A stretch of 64,000 nucleotides of DNA from Odobenus rosmarus divergens (GCF_000321225.1 NW_004450478.1:753720-817719), one strand, 5' to 3'; numbered from the stretch's first letter, positions 22,143 through 34,494 are shown. Numbers and translations: made by a program. The notes: generated from the letters alone by a model not told the origin.

Positions 22143-23965
22143 TTTAAAAATAATATCAAAAATAATAGTCTAGTTCATATCACATTTTATGTCAAATATA
22201 AGCTACCCTTATTTAATGGGCTTATAAGTTTTAGAAATGTAAGGAAATTCAACACTCAGTTGTTCCAGATTCCTTACTTTGCTGATGAGGGAAGTGAGAC
22301 CCAGGGAAATTAAATGCCTCCCATGAGGTAGGGGCAAAATCCAACTCCCTTCCCCGGTCTATGTTTCTTTCTGCTACACAGCATTGACGTGTATGTCATA
22401 TGTTCAAGTTTAAAGTATTTTAAAGGAAACAGTTCATAAAGCAAACAAAATGATTTCTAGTTATTGTAACATTTTTCTATCTTGAGATTATTTTAGTCTT
22501 GCATAGTTTAAGATATTATGTATACTTCACATTTAAGGAAAGAAATATATATATTTTAGTTTTGCCACTGATATAACCTAACATTTAGAAAATTTTCATA
22601 GCCTGTTACCTGGGTGTTAGGTCACTGTGACAATGAAAGATGGCATCCTCTCTTTGTTTGCTAGTTCATTATTAATATTTTCTATGACTTGGGTAAAAGT
22701 CAGCATTATTGGCAAGATATACAGTGTCTTTGTCTTGTGGTAACAGATAATCTGTTCCCTTTTTGGTGTTCTGTCAGTGAATACATGGCTTTTTATCTAG
22801 TGTCATTAAACTGAAATTTTAAAACTAAATTCAAGATATTACCAAAAGTAATCCTTTACTATAAAGGTAATTTTCTGATTTATAATACAAAATAAAACAG
22901 TTCTGAAACAAGGTCACTTAGCGTTTTGGTTTTAATGAATAGGTTAAAATAACAACCCAGAAGAAAACTTGTTAATATTTCAAAGTAGAATTGGCCATTT
23001 GAAAATAACACTGTTGTCTTGGAGATTAACATCGAAGCAGTAGTGTTGACATGGGCTTCCACGTGTGGTGACCTTTGGTCATAAAGGATCCCAGTACTCC
23101 CAGCTGACATCAACAAGAAGGCACGAGAATAATAGTGCAGTTACCAGTGAAATTAGCAACCCACGTTTTCAAAGTTTTCCTTAGTTGTACAAATTGATTT
23201 CTCTAAAAACAGAAGTTTGATAAATAACATGTGGTTGGGCTCACATAAAAACTTACAAATGAAAGCATCTCTGGGCACGCTCTACTTTCTTAAGTTAATA
23301 TATTATTGAACTATCATTTGTATATAAATTTAAATATTTATATTGAGTAAAGATATGACTGTCAATTGATAAATTGAATGTGTAATCCCTTAATTGGGAA
23401 AGATGACTCAAAAACACTTGTGTGCTAATGAGCCCTACTCTTCTTTTGAGCTGCCTGAGCAGAGCACTCTGATAAATTGAATGTAACCTTTTTAGTACAG
23501 CTCAATGATAAATATTTCATTACTTTATGACAGAGTAGAATAGAAAAATGACATTTGTTTTATGCTTTGATCATGGACATCTGGCCAAAACAAAAACAAA
23601 ACAAAAAAGAAAGAAAAGGTGGAAATTTTTGACTTAACTCCAAAAAATTCGAAAGGAAAAGTGATTACATATAATATTTGCACAAATCTACTTCTTAAAG
23701 TAACTTGTTCAATTACAACAATAGGCATAAATGTGCATAAGCATCCATGTATATTTATAGATATGGAAGTAAAATTAAAAAATAATTGATAGTCTACTAT
23801 TATAGGGGAGATATATTTTATTTGGTCTCCAAACTGGAGAATTAGAACTCTTTGAGGACATTGTACAGAATTATCATCAGATCCTACCAAAATAGAGATT
23901 CAATATTTAATTTTTTGGTCAGTATTTATTCAATTTGTTCTTTCACATGTTTTGCAAATATGTAT
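22143..23965. other. Mostly unassigned stretch with a weak MIR-like patch
   Basis: A patch at 22260-22330 (TTTGCTGATGAGGGAAGTGAGACCCAGGGAAATTAA) resembles antisense MIR. The rest is AT-rich. The minus-strand frame of 121 codons at 23525-23890 is one of the longest in the window but has low-complexity Phe-rich content and no recognisable domain, so I do not call it a gene. Confidence 0.4.
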
Positions 23966-23969
23966 AGAG

Positions 23970-24118
23970 AGTCTATTTGTTTATCTTCTCTCTTGCCCAC
24001 AAGAATGTAAACTGCAAGAAAGCAGTGACATGGACTGCCTTGATTATACCTTGTACTACCAACTATGCCTTCACAGTAGTAATAGGCCTTCAATAAACAT
24101 TGATAAATGAATGAATGC
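23970..24118 (+). mobile_element. L2 3' end
   Basis: CACAAGAATGTAAACTGC, then TTGTACTACC..., then AATAGGCCTTCAATAAACATTGATAAATGAATGAATG. This is the canonical L2 3' order ('agaatgtaagctc', 'ttgtatccc', 'gtgctcaataaatatttgttgaatgaatgaa'). Confidence 0.75.
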
Positions 24119-25016
24119 CAGTTTCTGAACTGTGTGTTAGGTATATGCTGCTCACCAAAACAAGTGTGGCCTACTATATTAATGTCCAGCTGAGATGGTG
24201 GAGCTAGGATAAAAACATCAAATACTTAATCAATAAATATTTAATGATAATTGTGTTCAACAATAGGAAGAAAAAAGGATTTTTTTTTTCAGATGTGAAA
24301 ATGTGACTCTTGTTTGATAGTAAATCTTCCACATTGCCATAAAATATGCATTCTACAAGGCTCACCAAATTACTTAAGTTTAGGCTCAAAAAGAGAAAGG
24401 TAAAGAATATGTAGTCTAAGAATTTCTGGAAGTTTATATTCTAGAATTAAGGGTGTGAATTTGCATGTAGTTACTTATGGTGACCTATTAGCATAAAAGG
24501 CCTTTAGAGATTGCAGGTACTATTACACAGGAGCTACATTAAACCTTTAAGATGCAGATGTTCCAACATGAGTTTTCAGACACAGCTCTAGGAACAAACC
24601 TTAATGATCACTAAATTCAGAAGGTGTTTGTAAATGTTTTCATCTCCACATTTATCTAAAATGTTTCTTCTACAACCTAGTTAATGTTTTGAATTCTATC
24701 TCCCTGTCCTCTACATCAAGAGTTACTCTCCTAAAACTAAATAGGAGGATTTAAACAAGACTATAGACAAAATTTTGTTTGCTAGAATCCATCCCAATTG
24801 CAGCAGCTAAAGAAATTTATAAGTTAATAAAGTTACAGGAAATAATAAATTCTAATATGAGGCACTTAATATACTGCTTAACACCTTTGTAGCCTTTGTT
24901 GTGCTTACTCAACCCCGTTTTCATCATGAAGGAATGGAAAAACATGCAAACTCAGATTTTTGAAAGAAGTACAGAGATAATCACCCTCACTATACAAGGT
25001 GACTTCTTTTAGAAAG
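24119..25016. other. Unassigned stretch
   Basis: AT-rich sequence with a T run near 24280. No gene or assigned repeat. Confidence 0.45.
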
Positions 25017-25223
25017 TTATAAACAGGGCGCCTGGGTGGCTCAGTTGGTTAAGCGACTGCCTTCGGCTCAGGTCATGATCCTGGAGTCCCGGGATCAAGT
25101 CCCACATCAGGCTCCCTGCTCAGCGGGGAGTCTGCTTCTCCCTCTGACCCTCTTCCCTCTCGTGCTCTCTATCTCTCATTCTCTCTCAAATAAATAAATA
25201 AAATCTTAAAAAAATTATAAACA
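25017..25223 (+). mobile_element. Carnivore SINE (SINEC type), low-divergence copy
   Basis: The SINE body is 25026-25214. The head GGGCGCCTGGGTGGCTCAG, GTTAAGCGACTGCCTTCGGC, a CTCAGCGGGGAGTCTGCTTC segment, a CCCTCTGACCCTCTTCCC body and an (AAATA)n tail define one subfamily. It is shared with the copies at 44.7 and 45.8 kb. The 9-bp TSD TTATAAACA lies at 25017-25025 and 25215-25223. Confidence 0.97.
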
Positions 25224-25741
25224 TAACCTCTTTTAAAAAAAAACAACACACTGTCCCAAATCATTTACAAGTTTTTGGAATTTATTTTTAACTGAGTTAT
25301 ATATAAAACTTTGTGAAAATATCTATTACATAGTATAATTAACTTCCCACTGAGTCCTTTCTGTTTTGGTTGAGTTTGAAAGTATGCCACAGCAACTGTG
25401 TCACTAATTCCACAGATTTGGTGTTGTCCTCCATCACACTGAGCACCTACTAAGATCTATAACACATACCTACCAAGACATATATTTTAATTTCACTCAG
25501 TTACTTCCTATAATTATTCCACCTGCTACAGCTCTTGTATTTTATTTGTATTTTATGATGTAATATCATGGCATTCCCAACTGGTCTTCGTGATGGCATC
25601 TTTCAATGGTTCAGTCTCTTTTGATGGACTTTCTATTGCTTAGTTACACAGAATACAACACAGCTCTTGTGAGGTGTTATAAAAAGACTTCCTAAGTACT
25701 TAGATAGTCAAATTCATTATTAACTTTTTACTCAATAGTTG

Positions 25742-25972
25742 GCAATACTTATTGAATATTTACTTTATGCTATGCTCTCTGTCTTATTTAATTTTTAGAA
25801 CCACCCTATCAGGTAGATACTGTTATTATTCTAACATTGTAAGTGAGGAACTTGGTGGTTATGAAGTAATTTGGCAACAGCTATATAGCTGGTGAATAGT
25901 AAAACTGGAAATCAAACCAGGATTGTCTGTTTCCAATGTAAGCATGTTTAAGGTCTGTGCTATGAATAGACA
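25742..25972 (-). mobile_element. MIR SINE, near full length, antisense
   Basis: Modules in order: TATTGAATATTTACTTTATGC, AACCACCCTATCAGGTAGATACTGTTATTATT, GTGAGGAACTTGGTGG, TTGGCAACAGCTATATAGCTGGT and AAACCAGGATTGTCTG. This is the complete antisense MIR layout. Confidence 0.8.
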
Positions 25973-26248
25973 GATATGTTGAATTACGGCCTCAGGAGGA
26001 GACATTTTATCTTAAATAATAAATTAATGAATAAGTGAGTGAATTAGTACGTAAAATGTATCTCAACACTAAAGAAAAGCAGGAAGATATTATCAAGAAT
26101 TGAGGAAAATTTCTAATCCAGAGGTTGCTTATCTTTGATTTTCACATTTTAGTTCTTAGCTTCAAAATAGGAAAATAATTTTTTAAACTTACATATGAGA
26201 AGCATAGGCATATTACAGCCTTTGTTTTCCCTCAAGTATTAGGAGTCT

Positions 26249-26466
26249 AAATATACATTCAAGGGGCACCTGGATGGCTGTTGGTTTAGCCTCCGACTCT
26301 TGATTTTAGCTCAGGTATGATCTCAGGGTTGTGAGACGGAGCCCCACACTGGGCTCCGTGCTGGGAGTGGAGCCTGCTTAAGATTCTCTCTCTCTCTCCC
26401 TCTCCCTCTGCCTCTCACTCCCCTGCTCTCTCTCAAAAAAAATAAAAAATAAAAAATATACCTTCA
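26249..26466 (+). mobile_element. Carnivore SINE (SINEC type), diverged head
   Basis: The SINE body is 26262-26453. The head GGGGCACCTGGATGGCTG lacks the CTCAG of the usual copy. B-box-like GTTGTGAGACGGAGCCCC, then TGCTTAAGATTCTCTCTC and an A-rich tail. The TSD AAATATACATTCA (26249-26261) recurs with one mismatch at 26454-26466. Confidence 0.93.
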
Positions 26467-27492
26467 CATTTGTTTTAGTGGTATGTTCTTTATTATACAA
26501 ATTATGTGAGTTAATAGATGATATATCAGTAAGTGTATATTTAATATTTGTGGAACTCAGCTTTCAGTACTTTTTAACATATGTTTTTATCTCACTAAAG
26601 TCATCTGGGAAATGCCATAAAAATATCTCACTATAAATTGTTCAATTGGTTACTTATTTGCCCTGTCTTAATTCAGTTATGAATCCCCTTAACCCAGCTA
26701 ATGGGCAGCTACTGTAATCTACTGCCATGGAAATAAAATAATATCATATCATTATCATGTAGTTTCATCATGTAAGATGAAACTACAAGATAATGAAAAT
26801 ATAACTAACTTATTATGTATTTATACCCATGCATATTTTCTGATTCAGAACCTTCATATGAATTTTCCTTGCCATTTCAAAATTAAGTTACATCTCCCAA
26901 GACTTTATTCTGATGCTGTTTTCGTGAAAATACAAAATTTAATGAATTTTAAAGGAGATCATTTTTGCTTTTCCCTATAGAAAATGGAGGACTTTTGGCA
27001 AATAAAATGAGGACACATATCTTTTTCTGGTCATTTTGTCTTTTCTGATCTAGCACTCCTGCTTTCTCAAGTCCTTTTTGACAATGAATGAACTATATTC
27101 TGAGCTCTAGCATTTGCAGTGATTTGATAAAAATCTTTTAAACTGTCCTTAAACTGGCCTCTCTAGATGTCAAATAACTGATTCCGAGTAGGCACTGGAG
27201 GAAGTTTTTCCTGCTTTTATCCACGCAATTGGGAGTTTTAGAGAGACTGATGAATTTCTGATTTTAGAAAAATGTGGAAAATGCTTGCTGATTATGCTGC
27301 AAATTTGTCCGGCCCCACGTTGTTTATTCATGACTTTAAAAGCAGCATATACTACAATTTATTTTACATCTATAGATTGTTAGGTAGAATGTTCCATTAA
27401 TATTCACCATTTAGAAGTATTTTTCATTTGTTACTTCCTTTTGTTTTGCTATAAATAAAACAAGATCCATAGAGGGAGTGTATTGATCTCTC
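26467..27492. other. Unassigned stretch
   Basis: No gene or recognisable repeat. The 67-codon frame at 26777-26980 is not supported by any domain. Confidence 0.45.
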
Positions 27493-27715
27493 TCTAGAAC
27501 TACACAGGCTGGCTTGGAACCCAGCTCCCCATTCACTAGATATGGGAAACTTGGGCAAGTTGCTTACACTTTATAATGTCAGTTTCCTCCTCTGTAAAAT
27601 TAGGATCATAAAATACCTACTCTAGAAGGATGTTTTAAGGATAGATGAGTCTTTAAATACATAGAAAAGTGCCTAGCATGTTAAAAAAAATCAGTAAGCA
27701 TTAGCTAACATTACT
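27493..27715 (+). mobile_element. MIR SINE
   Basis: GGCTTGGAACCCAGCTCC, ATGGGAAACTTGGGCAAGTTGCTTACAC, TCAGTTTCCTCCTCTGTAAAAT, ATACCTACTCTAGAAGGATG and AAAGTGCCTAGCATG appear in the correct order. These cover the central CORE and 3' part of MIR. Confidence 0.9.
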
Positions 27716-28507
27716 ATTTTCAGTATAGACTTTTTTCTTTTTATCAAACTCAAACACAAAGCTGATGAAATAAGCAAAAGTCACAAGAAACCGTGCTCAT
27801 ATCAAAGTGATGGATGAGTTCCATTTTAGAATGTGAAAAATGACAGAACAATCATGCAGGTGCAGAGAAATTAATATATGTAGATATTTGGGTATTTCAT
27901 TATTTTTATGCTGCTGTTTCTAAATGGAGCAGGACGCTTTCAGCACCTCAGAAAGGATTTTAAAAATAGATTATAAAGTATCAATGTTGTTAACTATGTA
28001 AAATCTACATACAAATGTAACTGAAATTGGACTGAGGAATGAAACAGGTTTCAATTGATCTGAAGATTAAAAATAACAAGAAAATTAAGTTGAAAATAAC
28101 TTTTTAAAAAACAAAAATTGCGTGGCATGACTTTTGTTCTTTATCATTTTTTTAAGATTTCCAAACAGAGTCATTTTCCTGTTTTAGTTTTTTACACTAT
28201 TAGAGCTTAACAGCCAGAAGAGCATGAAACCTTTAAGGAAACAACATTTTTCCAGATTTAAATTTTAATCATATATCTTATTGAACTTCCTCACTTTTAT
28301 TAACAGAAAAACAGTAACATTCAGGCAAATTAATATTATTTTAATTATAATTTTGTCTTTTTATGACTGTAACTTATAATGAAAAAGGATCAAGGTAAAG
28401 TCCCTTTTCTTTTTTATCCTTTAAGAAATATTCTGTTTTTAATGGTTCTAAATTTTGGTAGTTTTCAAAATTATTTTTTCCTTGGCCTAGCATCCTGGGT
28501 ATGTTTT

Positions 28508-28650
28508 TCATAAGAAAGAAAGAGGGAAAGAGATAAAGAGGGAGAGACAGAGAGGAAGGAAGGAGAGGGAAAGGAAAGGAAAGGAAGAAAGGAAGAATTT
28601 AAGAGAGAGGAAGAAAGAAGTGTGGAGTTAGGGAAGGGATTGGAAAGGGA
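28508..28650. repeat. Long purine (GA-rich) tract
   Basis: About 140 bases are almost only A and G on the + strand (GAAAG, GGGAGAGA and GGAAGG units). Such polypurine tracts arise from microsatellite growth and can form triplex structures in vitro. No SINE head is evident upstream, so it is not clearly a retroposon tail. Confidence 0.8.
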
Positions 28651-28927
28651 TTTTGCTGGCATTTATCATATTAGCAGAAATAATCAGAGAAGTGTTTTTG
28701 CTTTGTTTTAGCTTTCATAACACGACAAGTAACTGAAGAAATTAACAATGAGTATAACAGAGTAACTACACTTATAATTTATCTTCTGAAACAACATATA
28801 AGTATTTGTCATGTTAAAAGAAAAAATACCACCGTTATAAATTATCTTGTAGCTCTTCTGAAGTGAAAGAATCCAAAGAACTCTCGAAAGTCACCCTGAT
28901 GCTTTGGCTGCACATTTAAATGCAATA
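28651..28927. other. Unassigned short stretch
   Basis: AT-rich sequence between the purine tract and a minus-strand SINE pair. Nothing recognised. Confidence 0.4.
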
Positions 28928-28935
28928 TTCTAAGT

Positions 28936-28980
28936 TCCAAGAGTCGGACATTCAACTGACTACACCACCCAAGTGTCCCT
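28936..28980 (-). mobile_element. Carnivore SINE head fragment, antisense
   Basis: On the minus strand this reads AGGGACACTTGGGTGGTGTAG, then TCAGTTGAATGTCCGACTC, the first 45 bp or so of a carnivore SINE. It stops abruptly, without body or tail, directly against the next SINE. Confidence 0.75.
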
Positions 28981-29090
28981 AAGTTGTTGTTATTTTTAAG
29001 TAAACTCTGTGCCCAGTGTGGTGGGGCTACAACTCACAACCCCAAGATCAAGAGTCATGTGCTCTACTGACTGAGCCAGCTAGGCATCCC
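28981..29090 (-). mobile_element. Short-form carnivore SINE, antisense
   Basis: The minus strand begins GGGATGCCTAGCTGGCTCAG, then AGTAGAGCACATGACTC, GGGGTTGTGAGTTGTAGCCCC (B-box region) and ends GAGTTTACTTAAAAATAAC. It is the same short type as the copy at 22.0 kb. The adjacent head fragment makes a head-to-tail pair, and TTCTAAG occurs on both outer sides (28928-28934, 29093-29099). Confidence 0.85.
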
Positions 29091-32058
29091 AGTTCTAAGA
29101 TTGCAAAATACCTTAATTGTACCCCTTTCTCTGTAGCCATAGCCCTCCCTTTTTTTGTTTCTCCTTTTAAAATTTCACTTGTGTCCCATCCTTCTCCTCT
29201 TTCATTTTTTTTTTTTTTTACCCTATTAATCACCTCTTCTCTGGAGGCAGAGATGTTGTGGAGACCTTCTGTATGCTCATCTTACCTGATCTCTCTGTTG
29301 CTTTTAACATTTTAAATACCAGCCCCCCCCACCTGCAGTGCCATTGAATTTAAGTTGATATTACTGATTGTCTCCAACATCTACAGCAGTGGTATCAGTA
29401 GAATGTAAAGTAAGCAAGTGAACATCAGAAACAGCTCTTTATCTTCCATCAAATTAAAACAATAATAAAATAGTTACTCCTTAAAATACCAAAGAAATGC
29501 AAGTAGCCACTTGTGGAATCATCTTTTAAATGCTCCTAACTTGAAGCCAATGATCAGCTCCTTTTGTGGCATATTAAAGCTTATATTTAGCATTGTCAAA
29601 TGGGAGATGTTAAGCAATAAGCCACATATATTTTGTTTGTGCTTATAAATCAATAACATTTATGAAACAGGGTTGAGGGTACTAATTATGTCAAGTAAGA
29701 AAAAGTAGGTATATCTGGCTGACATTTGTTGGAAAGTTCTTTATTAAATGTAAGAAACCCAAACACAGTTAGCTTTTCATTTAATCAAGTTGTATTTCCA
29801 GTATAAATGAATGGCTATTGAAGTCTTTATATCCCGTACTTTTCTTAAATGCTTCACTGAATGTTTAATACTCTGGCATCCCAGTTTAGAGCTTCTTTTA
29901 AAGGAGTCTTTCATAAAACTTGGGACAGAAACCTGCTCTAGATGACCGCATGGAGAGTTGTACAAAAGAGAAACAAATTATAAAACTCAGTGTTACTTGG
30001 TTGCTTAAAATTTTCTCTTCCTCTTTCTTTTTACAAAAAAAAAAATGGGATTAATCAATGACCTACTTTAGTTTCTAGAGCCTAAGTAGTTGAAATTTTT
30101 ATATAAAGGTTCATATAAAATCATTTTATTAAGTGAAAAGGGAACTAGACAATCTTTTGAACTTAAGCAAACAAAAATTTAGCCAAGATAATAAAGAGCT
30201 TATTTAACACATTCAAAATTACTTTACTTCACATACTCTCTTAAATTGTATAAATCAATACCCTCATCCAGAGTTGCTGTGAATAGTCTTCAGTGTTTTT
30301 GGTATCTTCTAGAATTAATCTTTATGACTAGCATTCCCTACAGTATCCTCTGTCCATTGGAAGTGCATGGGGCTGGAGGAAGGGAGACCTGGGTCTGATT
30401 CTGTTTGAACCAGTTGTGTATGTTAATTCTGATGTGTTAAGACAATTGACACTCAGCAGGATTAAGTTATCTGGAAAGGAGATTCATAATTTTTTCCTTG
30501 GCTTTTTATTGGTTTATTGCAAGAAATAAAGGAAACATTATTTGTTTCTAAACAAGAGATTGTAACTACAGATTAATTGATGTAATTGTATTCAAATGAG
30601 ACTTTACTACTTGGCTGGGTCCCATGAAGGGTTAGTTTCTTTCTACACTTGCAGATGGTTGCTGTCAATCACCAGAAGAAATGGATGATAAAACATAGAC
30701 AGATTCTTAGAAATTCTACCCCAATTGTTGAAAAGCAACCCAAATCTTAATGAAACCAACAGTTTCCAAGAAAGCGTTTTAGGACCTTTGCCATATGGCA
30801 CAGTTTGAAGGGTAAGAAAAAAAAATTGTGGGAAGCACCTAAATATTATTTTTTTTCCAAAATATAGTCTACGGATTACATAAATTCTGACTCTCTGAAA
30901 TTTAACTGATTATATTACAATTATTCTTTTATTTTGATCAACACAGATATTTCAACTAACCAGTTCTATCCATAGTAATAATGATACTGGATTCAGTAGA
31001 ATTAGCTATTCACATTAATAAAAATAAGTTATTGTTGCCAAACTACTACTTCACTTCATGCATCTCTAGACAATCTCTGAGAGCCATTTTCCAAAATACT
31101 TTCGAAAACATCTTTTGGCACTTCAGATCTTAACAACTTGTGAGTAAGTTTAAAAATGTTTATTTTAAAATGCCATGTAAATATAATCATTTTTAGTTTA
31201 TGTAAATGAGTTATAATCAGAATTTTGCTGCAGTGGTGGGAAAAACTAGGTTCTTGAGATAAAAAATTTTTTAACCTTTTAAGCCATTTTTATTTTGGTT
31301 TCTGTTACAATGTATAGATCTTTAAAAAGAACATGGATCAACCTAACTAAGTTTAGAAGAAGAAATGGGGGGCGTGTTCATATCACATGAGCATCAAAAG
31401 AGGTAAAAAAGCATGGCAGGTTAGCCTAAAGAATAATATATTCAAGCATCAAAATAGAAATTTTAAGTATTTGAATCGATACCATTCTGAAGAAACATAG
31501 GTCAACTATGTTTCTGTAGTAACTTATGTATCCTTATAGAGAGGTGGTAATTGTTCCTGACTTGGAGGATGCATTTTCAGGAGTAAAAAGTACCTTCTGA
31601 GAGTATGCAAACCAGCCATTCAATGACACTCAATAAAACCACATTTTCCGTATTCCAGCGTGTAAAGGTATTCCACTGGGATCACTTGCCCTCCGATAGA
31701 GACAAAACAGTATGTATCTCACTTCATCTTAAAATTCGCACAGGTACTTGGGTCACCAGTAGAAATAATTTATTTGCACCACCCCCAGGACCCAACATAG
31801 TAAAATATCACGAGCCTTCCTAGTATGTAAGTTGTTTGGGCATAAGATCTTAATCTGTGCTGCAGTAAATAAAGTAAAACTAGCTCTCCCTTTATCCTGA
31901 CTCTTTCACCCAGAGTAGGATAATGTCTTGGTTTAGGAATCTGTTTTCCAAGGTGGATGTGACAAGCACCACAGAGGTGGACTGTGCTAAGTCCCTGTCA
32001 GGTCACACTCCTCCTCCACTGAGGAGGTCAAGGCCGGGGGGAGTAGAATTGGGTTTCA
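29091..32058. other. Unassigned stretch
   Basis: A T13 run lies near 29206 and a C8 run near 29323. A 99-codon frame at 29016-29315 overlaps the antisense SINE and is an artefact. No genes, RNAs or assigned repeats in nearly 3 kb. Confidence 0.4.
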
Positions 32059-32074
32059 AGAAGTAATCCAAGAG

Positions 32075-34492
32075 GACGTATAGTATCGCTGTTACTCTGA
32101 GGAGAGAACAGTCATAGAGGGGTACAAAAATGCAATAAAACCTTTAACTTGGAGAAACAAAACCATACTCCAAGGAAGCATCATCAGCATCACCACCAGC
32201 ATCACCACCACCACCAATACTTGCAAATGGACAAGCCAGCAGCCAAAGTAAAGGCTTGGCTACTGACCTGAAGAATTTTAGGAAACTAGGAGAGAAGAAC
32301 TTCACCCAATGTAGCCGGCTCTTTGTGGGCAATCTTCCTCCTGACATCACTGAGGAGGAGACGAGGAAACAACCTGAGAAATATGGGATGGCAGGCAAAG
32401 TCCTCATTCATAAGGATAAGGGCTTTGGTTTTATCCGCTTGGAAACATGAACCCTAGGGCAGATGGCCAAAGTAGAGCTGGACAACATGTCGCTCCGTGG
32501 AAGGCAGCTGCGTGTGCGCTTTGCCTGCCATAGTACATCCCTGACAGTCTGAAACCTTCCTTGGTGTTTCCAATGAACTGCTGGAGGAAGCCTTTTTGGT
32601 GTTTGGCCAGGTGGGAAGGGCTGTAGTCCTCGTGGATGATCGAGTAAGGCCCTCAGGAAAAGGCACTGCTGAATTCTCAGGGAAGCCAACTGCTCGGAAA
32701 GCTCTGGACAGGTGCAGTGAAGGTTCCTTCCTGTTAACCACATTGCCCTGGCCTGTGACTGTGGAGCCCATGGACCAGTTGGATGATGAAGAGGGACTTC
32801 CAGGGAAGCTGGTGATAAAGAACCAGCAGTTTCACAAGGAGGGAGAGCAGCCACCCGGATCTGCACAGCCTGGCTCCTCCGAGTGTGAGTATGCCCTGTG
32901 CTGGAAAGCACTCAGTGAGATGAAGAAGCAGCAGCAGGACCAAGTGGACCACAGCATCAAGAAGCTCATGAGAAGCTGGAGATGGAGATGGAGGCTGCTC
33001 GCCATGAGCACCATATCATGCTAATGAGACAGGATTTGATGAGGTGTCAAGAAGAACTTCAGAGGATGGAAGAGCTGCACAACCAAGAAGGGCAAAAACA
33101 AAGGCAACTGGAGCTCAAGAAGGAGGAGGAGGGCAGGCTCCATGAGGAAGACATGTGGCGGCAACAGGGAGAAATGAGGCAGCAACAGCAAGAAGGATTC
33201 AAGGGAACGTGCCCTGATGTGAGAGAACAGGAGATAGGGATGGGCCAGTGGCTGTGGAAGGTGCTATGGGCATCAACAACAGAGGCTCCATGCCCCCTGC
33301 TCCGGTACCAGCTGGTACCCCAGCTCCTCCAGGACCTGTCACCATGATGTCAGATGGAACCTTGGGATCAATCCCACCAACAACTGAATGCTTTGGCCAA
33401 GCTGCTGCAATGGAAGGAATCGGGGCAATTGGTGGAACCCCTCCTGCATTCATCCATGCAGTTCCTGGAGCTGAATTTGCTCCAAACGAATGTCTCCGAT
33501 ACTAATAAAAATTTCAATGTCTAGTTTCCCCAAAACTCTTAAAAGAAGGACCCTTTTTGGACTAGCCTGAATTCTGCCCTGGAAAAGTGTTAGGGATTTC
33601 TCCCAATAGTTAGGTCTTCCTTGCCTGTACTACTCTGAGGGTGTTTGCTGGAGGCTGAGGGTAAGGGAGGGGCGATATTTAACAAATCAGTTCTGTGTGG
33701 TATATCGTTTAACTAATGGATCCTGTGTGGTGCCTTTCTGAACTTTCATGTGATTGTTGAGGGCCTGGAGGTGTGGGGTGGGGAGGAACTATGGCAAAAT
33801 GGATCCAGTTAGAGCCCCCATTAATCTTTTTTTTTAATTTTTTATTGTTATGTTAATCACCATACATTACATCATTAGTTTTTGATGTAGTGTTCCATGA
33901 TTTATCTTGATCATTCCTTTCTTTGTCCATCCTGTTGTATTTGCTTTCTCATTCTTATACCCTCCAACCCCAGAGACACTGCCACATACACCACAAAAAC
34001 AAACATCCCCCAATGACCTTAGCCCCATTGTTCCATTCACTCATAGGTGGGAACTCAGGCAAATGTCCACAGAGGTCACAGACAACATACATACGGTTCT
34101 GTTATATCCTATATATTACCCCTTCATGTCCTAAGGAAGACATTTTTTCTTAGAGATTTTCATTTTAGTGTATCTTTAAAAAAATCTTGTGTTAAGTTGC
34201 GTCCAACTTTTTTCCCGGGTAAGGACAACCCAGGAACGGCCCTTTTGTGTCTATGATGTTGCTGTTCACAGATGTTCTTGATAGGCCTCATACAATCTTG
34301 GGAACAGGGTTACTGTGTGCTAAAGGTCAGACAGTAGCTCTGAGCCTTGCCTGTCTTAGGTAGTTATGCTGTGCATTTTTTTACTGATGTACCCTGTATG
34401 ATTTGTCCCTGATATCTTTGGAGTTTTTCTGAGAAATAGAGCAGTAATGCAGCAGCAACTTACTAAAATACATTTTAAGCCTTAAAAAAAAA
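32075..34492 (+). pseudogene. NONO: NONO processed pseudogene (retrocopy)
   Basis: Intronless, decayed copy of the mRNA for NONO (p54nrb), a DBHS-family RNA/DNA-binding paraspeckle and splicing factor. Visible in order: a short 5'UTR, the initiator ATG at 32130-32132, the His-rich N-terminus (32160-32220), RRM1 with the RNP2-like LFVGNLPPD and RNP1-like [12 protein letters not shown]2 (about 32520-32750), the NOPS and coiled-coil Glu/Arg/Gln-rich region (32820-33210), and a Pro/Gly-rich tail to the stop at 33503-33505. The 3'UTR continues to an A11 tail ending about 34494. Breaks: about 4 bases lost after the ATG; CGA-to-TGA stops at 32448 and 32550; a net 2-base loss just after 32557; single-base losses near 32965 and 33255. 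A TSD of about 15 bp, AAGAAGTAATCCA at 32059 and AAGGAGTAATCCA after the tail, marks L1-mediated insertion. Overlapping open frames, including a 167-codon one antisense at 32408-32911, are shadows. The symbol is the parent gene; no function is claimed. Confidence 0.96.
33829..33899 (-). mobile_element. 71-bp L1 3' end nested in the NONO retrocopy
   Basis: Inside the pseudogene 3'UTR is a T-rich start then TTATTGTTATGTTAATCACC and CATACATTACATCATTAG. This is the reverse complement of the L1 3' end found in sense at 62170-62250. The 9-bp flanks ATTAATCTT (33820-33828) and ATTTATCTT (33900-33908) form a TSD with one mismatch. NONO 3'UTR text resumes directly after it (TTGATCATTCC). Extreme 5' truncation is typical of L1 insertion. 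Confidence 0.9.
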
Positions 34493-34494
34493 AA

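Noticed and set aside
23525..23890. 121-codon minus-strand frame
   Set aside because: No recognisable domain, a run of Phe-rich low-complexity residues, and no exon or promoter context.
32408..32911. 167-codon minus-strand open frame
   Set aside because: It is the antisense shadow of the NONO retrocopy. CpG- and Gly/Pro-rich coding sequence commonly leaves the reverse frame open.
32596..33024. 142-codon plus-strand frame as a short functional NONO-like protein
   Set aside because: It is an internal piece of the retrocopy that starts mid-RRM2 and ends through a frameshift in the coiled-coil. RRM1, the upstream start and the tail are lost, so nothing supports expression.
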